A stretch of 8,841 nucleotides of DNA from Brevundimonas sp. (GTDB lineage: Bacteria; Pseudomonadota; Alphaproteobacteria; Caulobacterales; Caulobacteraceae), in NCBI GenBank assembly GCA_024711185.1, contig JANJTI010000080.1:1-8841 (forward strand). Direction: 5' to 3'. The translations under genes were made by a program, and so were the position numbers. Shown piece by piece: positions 6,011 to 8,841 of the stretch (positions within the stretch are counted from its first letter, which is position 1; each line of letters opens with the position of its first letter). The notes below the pieces were generated by a model. It had not been told where the DNA came from and did no database searches. It saw only the letters and a list, made by a program, of their open reading frames with translations.

Positions 6011-6901
6011 ATGACCCAGACGCCGACCACCCATTCCCGATCCGCCGAGCGGCCCGCGCGGACGGTGAACGGCATCCTCATGCTGCTTCTCGGCCTGCTG
6101 CTTCTCGTCGGCGGCCCGATCGGCATCGCACAGGATCCGGAGAACGCCGTCGTGATCATTGGCGGCATCGTCGCCGGCGTGACCGGTCTTTTGCTGCTGT
6201 GCGGCCTCTACGCGCTGCAGCCGAACGAAGGCATGGCCATCCTCCTGTTCGGGGACTATCGCGGCACGGACCGCCGGACGGGCCTGCGCTGGGTCCTTCC
6301 GTGGTACAGCCGCAAGAAGATCAGCCTCCGCGTGCGCAACCTGACGAGCGACAAGCTCAAGGTGAACGACCGGCGCGGCAATCCGATCGAGATCGCCGCC
6401 AACGTCGTCTGGCGGGTCGAGGATTCGGCCCAGGCCCTGTTCGACGTCGACGACTATCAGGCTTTCGTGAACATCCAGGTCGACACCGGCCTGCGCGACC
6501 TCGCCTCCCACTACGCCTACGACCATGGCGAGGAGCACGAACTGACGCTTCGCGCCGACGCCGAGGAGGTCGCGGCGAAGCTGCGCGAGGAGCTGGCCGG
6601 CCGGGTCAAGGTGGCCGGGGTCGTGGTCGACGAGGCGAGGCTGGCGCACCTGGCCTATGCGCCCGAGATCGCCAGCGCCATGCTGAAGCGCCAGCAGGCC
6701 GAGGCGGTACTTGCCGCCCGGAGGCTGATCGTGAAGGGCGCCGTAGGCATGGTCGAGACGGCCCTGCTGGACCTCGGCGAGCGCGAGGTCGTGGAGCTGG
6801 ACGAAGACCGCAAGGCGGCCATGGTCTCCAACCTGCTGGTCGTCCTCTGCGCCGATCGCGAGGCCCAGCCCGTGGTCAACACCGGCACCCTGTACGGCTG
6901 A
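6011..6901 (+). CDS. SPFH (stomatin/prohibitin-like) domain membrane protein
   Basis: This 296-aa protein has a polar N-terminus (1-18) and two hydrophobic helices (about 19-40, [20 protein letters not shown], and about 46-68, [20 protein letters not shown]). An SPFH domain starts near residue 70: [27 protein letters not shown], then [18 protein letters not shown] and [10 protein letters not shown] helical region with [21 protein letters not shown] follows. SPFH proteins oligomerise on membranes, organise microdomains and often regulate proteases or membrane stress; the partner here is unknown. The ATG at 6011 is chosen because GGAGGGAG lies just upstream. The same frame is open far upstream, antisense to the autotransporter, and an in-frame ATG at 5873 would add 46 non-SPFH residues; both are rejected. 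Its stop overlaps the next start as TGATG. Confidence 0.9.
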   Translation: MTQTPTTHSRSAERPARTVNGILMLLLGLLLLVGGPIGIAQDPENAVVIIGGIVAGVTGLLLLCGLYALQPNEGMAILLFGDYRGTDRRTGLRWVLPWYSRKKISLRVRNLTSDKLKVNDRRGNPIEIAANVVWRVEDSAQALFDVDDYQAFVNIQVDTGLRDLASHYAYDHGEEHELTLRADAEEVAAKLREELAGRVKVAGVVVDEARLAHLAYAPEIASAMLKRQQAEAVLAARRLIVKGAVGMVETALLDLGEREVVELDEDRKAAMVSNLLVVLCADREAQPVVNTGTLYG

Positions 6902-7086
6902 TGGCGGGACGACCCCGCAAGCCTTTCCTGATGCGCGCCTCTCCGGGGGTGATGGCGGCGGTCGAGAAATTGGCCGCCGCCGAGCTGCGCTCGGTCAACG
7001 CCCAGGTGGAGATCCTGCTGCGTGAAGCCCTGCATCGCCGCGGCGTGTCGGCGCACGACAGTCCTCCGGACGCTGACGACGCTTGA
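6901..7086 (+). CDS. Ribbon-helix-helix (Arc-like) DNA-binding protein
   Basis: The 61-aa product has the Arc/MetJ fold pattern: a basic start (AGRPRK), a short beta-strand (PFLMRAS, about 8-14), helix A ([15 protein letters not shown], about 15-29), a turn (RSVNAQ) and helix B ([13 protein letters not shown], about 36-48), then a disordered acidic tail. Such proteins dimerise and read DNA with the paired strand. The ATG overlaps the SPFH stop by one base, so the two are translationally coupled. It may be labelled a HicB-like or Arc-family antitoxin by similarity, but no toxin gene lies beside it. Its likely job, inferred, is repression of its own operon at the inverted repeat 5978-5994. From memory, a small RHH gene directly after an SPFH gene recurs in other bacteria. 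Confidence 0.82.
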   Translation: MAGRPRKPFLMRASPGVMAAVEKLAAAELRSVNAQVEILLREALHRRGVSAHDSPPDADDA

Positions 7087-7117
7087 GCTTTGCCTTGCCC
7101 GGCGCTACGGCGCCGAC

Positions 7118-8470
7118 ATGGTGAAGTCCCACATGTCCCGGGTTCGCAAGGCCCATCGCATCCACAAGCGCGTCCAGCGCGTTGGCAAGGCCAACATCAG
7201 CGCGGCGGAGCGGGAGCTCATGAACCTGGCGGGGCTGGAAGTGCAGGAAGGCGAGCTGCGCCTGTTCCCGGGCTGGGACGAGGAAGTCTCGGAGACCCTG
7301 AAGGCCACAAAGACCGCCGCCGAGGACCCCCGGACGCGGTTCGTCGACACGACGATGCTGTATGCGCCCAAGTCCGGCGGGGTGAAGCGTTACCTGCTGT
7401 CGAAGAAGGCGTGGCTGGAGTCCAACCGGCCGGGGATCGCGCACACGCTGGTGGTGCCCGGCGCGCACCACAAGGCCGAGGCGGATGGCATCGTCCAGTT
7501 GCACGCCGCCAAGCTGCCGTTCGGGGACGGTTACCGCTGGCCGACGTCTGTCCGCCGCTGGGCCGCCTGGGTCGCCTCGTTGAACCCCTCGCTGATCGAG
7601 GCCGGCGATCCCTACACGCCCGGCCAGGGTGCGCTGGAGGCGGGCCAGCGGGCGGGCTGTCCGGTCGTCGGCTTCTGCCACTCCGATCCGGCCGGCCTGG
7701 CCGCCCTGCATTTCGGTGAGTGGGCCAAGAAGCCGGTGGAGAAGCGCTGGGCCCGGCTGTTCGGCCAATTCGACCGGGTTGTATCGCCCAGCCGTTACAT
7801 CGCGCGGCGGCTCGAGGAAGCCGGCATTCGCGACATCGTCATCCAGCCCCTGGGCGTGGAGGTGGACACCTTCCACCCTGATCGGCGCGATCGCGACTGG
7901 CTGCTGAAGAAGCTGGGTCTTCCGGCCTCCGCGCGGATTCTTTGCTTCGCCGGGCGTCCGGCGCGGGAGAAGAACATCGACCTCCTGATCGAGGCGGTGC
8001 AGCGTCTGGGCGACCCCTACCATCTGGTCCTGGTCGGCGCCGGGCAGGGGCTGCCGGCCGAGGAGCGGGTGATCTCGTTGCCCTACGAGGCTAACCCGAA
8101 GGCGGTGGCGAAGATCATCGCCAGCTGCGACGCGTTCGTGCACGCCAACGACAAGGAGCCCTTCGGGTTGATCGTTCTGGAGGCCATGGCCTGCGGCCGG
8201 CCGGTGGTCGGAGTGAACGCGGGGGGCGTGAAGGAAACGGTCGACGAAACCGTCGGCCAGTTGTCTCCGTCTACCGATCCCAAGGACTACGCCGCCGCCG
8301 TGGAGGCCCTGTTCGCCCGCGACATAGAGGCGGTGGGCGCCGCGGCGCGGCGGAGGGCGGTCGACCGCTTCGCCTGGAACCGGGTCTTCGAGGACCTGTG
8401 CATGACCTACGCCGACGTCAGCGGACAGCGCGCGTTCGTCGAGCCTGCGGGGGCCTGGGCGGAGCACTGA
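7118..8470 (+). CDS. GT4-type glycosyltransferase family 1 protein
   Basis: The 450-aa product is a GT-B fold, retaining sugar-nucleotide transferase of the GT4 class, cytoplasmic or peripheral to the inner membrane. Rossmann-like domain 1 begins around TRFVDTTMLYAPKSGGVKRY (73-92), with the glycine loop SGGVKRYL at 86-93, then PVVGFCHSDPAG and VVSPSRYIA. Domain 2 has LGVEVDTFHP, FAGRPAREKNIDLLIEA (R280 and K285 likely contact the donor phosphates), VGAGQG, and the hallmark EX7E (E347-E355 in EPFGLIVLE) followed by AMACGRPVVG. Residues 1-72 are a basic then acidic N-terminal extension of unknown role. The start is uncertain: ATG 7118 keeps the extension but has a weak ribosome site; ATG 7133 and ATG 7220 (with GGAG upstream) are alternatives. 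It lies 31 bp after the RHH gene and could be cotranscribed. Acceptor unknown. Confidence 0.88.
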   Translation: MVKSHMSRVRKAHRIHKRVQRVGKANISAAERELMNLAGLEVQEGELRLFPGWDEEVSETLKATKTAAEDPRTRFVDTTMLYAPKSGGVKRYLLSKKAWLESNRPGIAHTLVVPGAHHKAEADGIVQLHAAKLPFGDGYRWPTSVRRWAAWVASLNPSLIEAGDPYTPGQGALEAGQRAGCPVVGFCHSDPAGLAALHFGEWAKKPVEKRWARLFGQFDRVVSPSRYIARRLEEAGIRDIVIQPLGVEVDTFHPDRRDRDWLLKKLGLPASARILCFAGRPAREKNIDLLIEAVQRLGDPYHLVLVGAGQGLPAEERVISLPYEANPKAVAKIIASCDAFVHANDKEPFGLIVLEAMACGRPVVGVNAGGVKETVDETVGQLSPSTDPKDYAAAVEALFARDIEAVGAAARRRAVDRFAWNRVFEDLCMTYADVSGQRAFVEPAGAWAEH

Positions 8471-8513
8471 GCCCCCCGGTCCGGTCGAGAATGACAGGAA
8501 GTTATCTTGCCCC

Positions 8514-8541
8514 CCGCCGCGGACAGCCCTAGCCGTGGCGG
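8514..8541 (+). promoter_or_regulatory. 9-bp hairpin in the leader before the phosphatase gene
   Basis: Arms CCGCCGCGG (8514-8522) and CCGTGGCGG (8533-8541) pair over 9 positions with one G-U, with a 10-base loop. It lies between the glycosyltransferase stop and the phosphatase ribosome site (GGGGAG). There is no T-run, so it is not a classic intrinsic terminator. It may end the upstream transcript in a Rho-assisted way or structure the phosphatase leader. Confidence 0.35.
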
Positions 8542-8557
8542 AAACGGGGAGATTTCC

Positions 8558-8841
8558 ATGAAGCGCCTGCTGCTCGCGACCGCCGTGTCGCTGCTGACCG
8601 CCACGACTGCGATGGCCCAGACCGTCTACATCGTCCGTCACGCCGAGAAGGTGGAAGCTCCCGGCGACCCCGATCCGGCCCTGTCAGAGGCGGGGCAGGC
8701 GCGGGCGGCGCTGCTGGCGGAGGCGCTGCGCGACGCCCATCCGGCGCTGGTCCTGACCAGCCCCATGCAACGGACCATCCGGACGGCCGCGCCGACGGCG
8801 GCGTATCACTCCGCGCCGTCCGAGGTCGTGTCGCTGGAGGG
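8558..8841 (+). CDS. Exported histidine phosphatase family protein, N-terminal part
   Basis: The gene runs off the window; 94 complete codons are visible. MKRLLLATAVSLLTATTAMA is a Sec signal peptide with cleavage likely after A20 (AMA before Q), so the enzyme would be periplasmic. Directly after it VYIVRHAEK contains the catalytic RH motif (H28 is the expected phospho-acceptor) of the histidine phosphatase (phosphoglycerate mutase-like) superfamily. DPALSEAGQARAALLAEAL and VLTSPMQRTIRTA follow; the latter matches the conserved S(P)xxRxxxTA block with a phosphate-binding Arg. Substrate unknown; a broad phosphomonoesterase is likely. The ATG is preceded by GGGGAG at six-base spacing. The second catalytic His and C-terminus are beyond the window. 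Confidence 0.88.
   Translation, partial: MKRLLLATAVSLLTATTAMAQTVYIVRHAEKVEAPGDPDPALSEAGQARAALLAEALRDAHPALVLTSPMQRTIRTAAPTAAYHSAPSEVVSLE

Noticed and set aside
6199..6900. Long upstream extension of the RHH frame through the SPFH gene
   Set aside because: The extension is an Arg/Gly-rich shadow; the RHH fold begins right at the ATG at 6901, which overlaps the SPFH stop.
6901..7117. A toxin-antitoxin module with the RHH protein as antitoxin
   Set aside because: No toxin-like small gene flanks it; its coupled partner is an SPFH membrane protein and the next gene is a glycosyltransferase.
6995..8641. 548-aa minus-strand open frame opposite the glycosyltransferase
   Set aside because: No recognisable domain; the + strand frame carries clear GT4 motifs including EX7E.

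Overview
The window is GC-rich, densely packed DNA, probably from an alphaproteobacterium of the Caulobacteraceae (Brevundimonas-like). This is inferred from the high GC, the style of the queuosine-precursor genes, the autotransporter type and the small exported proteins. No 16S or marker search was possible.

Region 1 (1-1755, + strand) is the end of a preQ0 (7-cyano-7-deazaguanine) operon: queC (3' part), queE, queD, then a GNAT acetyltransferase. Each stop overlaps the next start (ATGA, TAATG, GTGA), so the four genes look transcriptionally and translationally coupled. QueD makes the carboxy-tetrahydropterin, QueE contracts it to carboxy-deazaguanine, and QueC converts that to preQ0. The QueD copy has Tyr where the E. 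coli enzyme has its catalytic Cys27.

Region 2 (1752-2487, - strand) holds a small lipoprotein, a small exported one-helix protein and tRNA-Val(UAC) with an encoded CCA. The lipoprotein's stop codon shares the tetranucleotide CTAG with the convergent GNAT stop. Its Shine-Dalgarno sits in the loop of a perfect 9-bp hairpin whose 3' arm runs to the start codon.

Region 3 (2507-5812, - strand) is one large type Va autotransporter of 1101 aa: signal peptide, repeat-rich passenger with Asp-rich thrombospondin-type-3-like calcium loops, and a C-terminal beta-barrel ending in Phe.

Region 4 (5813-8470, + strand) starts with a 198-bp divergent intergenic region carrying two inverted repeats. It is followed by a two-helix SPFH (stomatin/prohibitin-like) membrane protein, a 61-aa ribbon-helix-helix protein overlapping it by one base, and a GT4 glycosyltransferase. 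The AT-rich inverted repeat just before the SPFH gene is a plausible operator for the small RHH protein. The SPFH-RHH pair with its operator candidate is the best lead here for a little-described system.

Region 5 (8471-8841, + strand) begins a periplasmic histidine-phosphatase gene that runs off the window. No insertion sequence, CRISPR array, rRNA or phage gene was seen, and no stretch over 300 bases lacks a gene.
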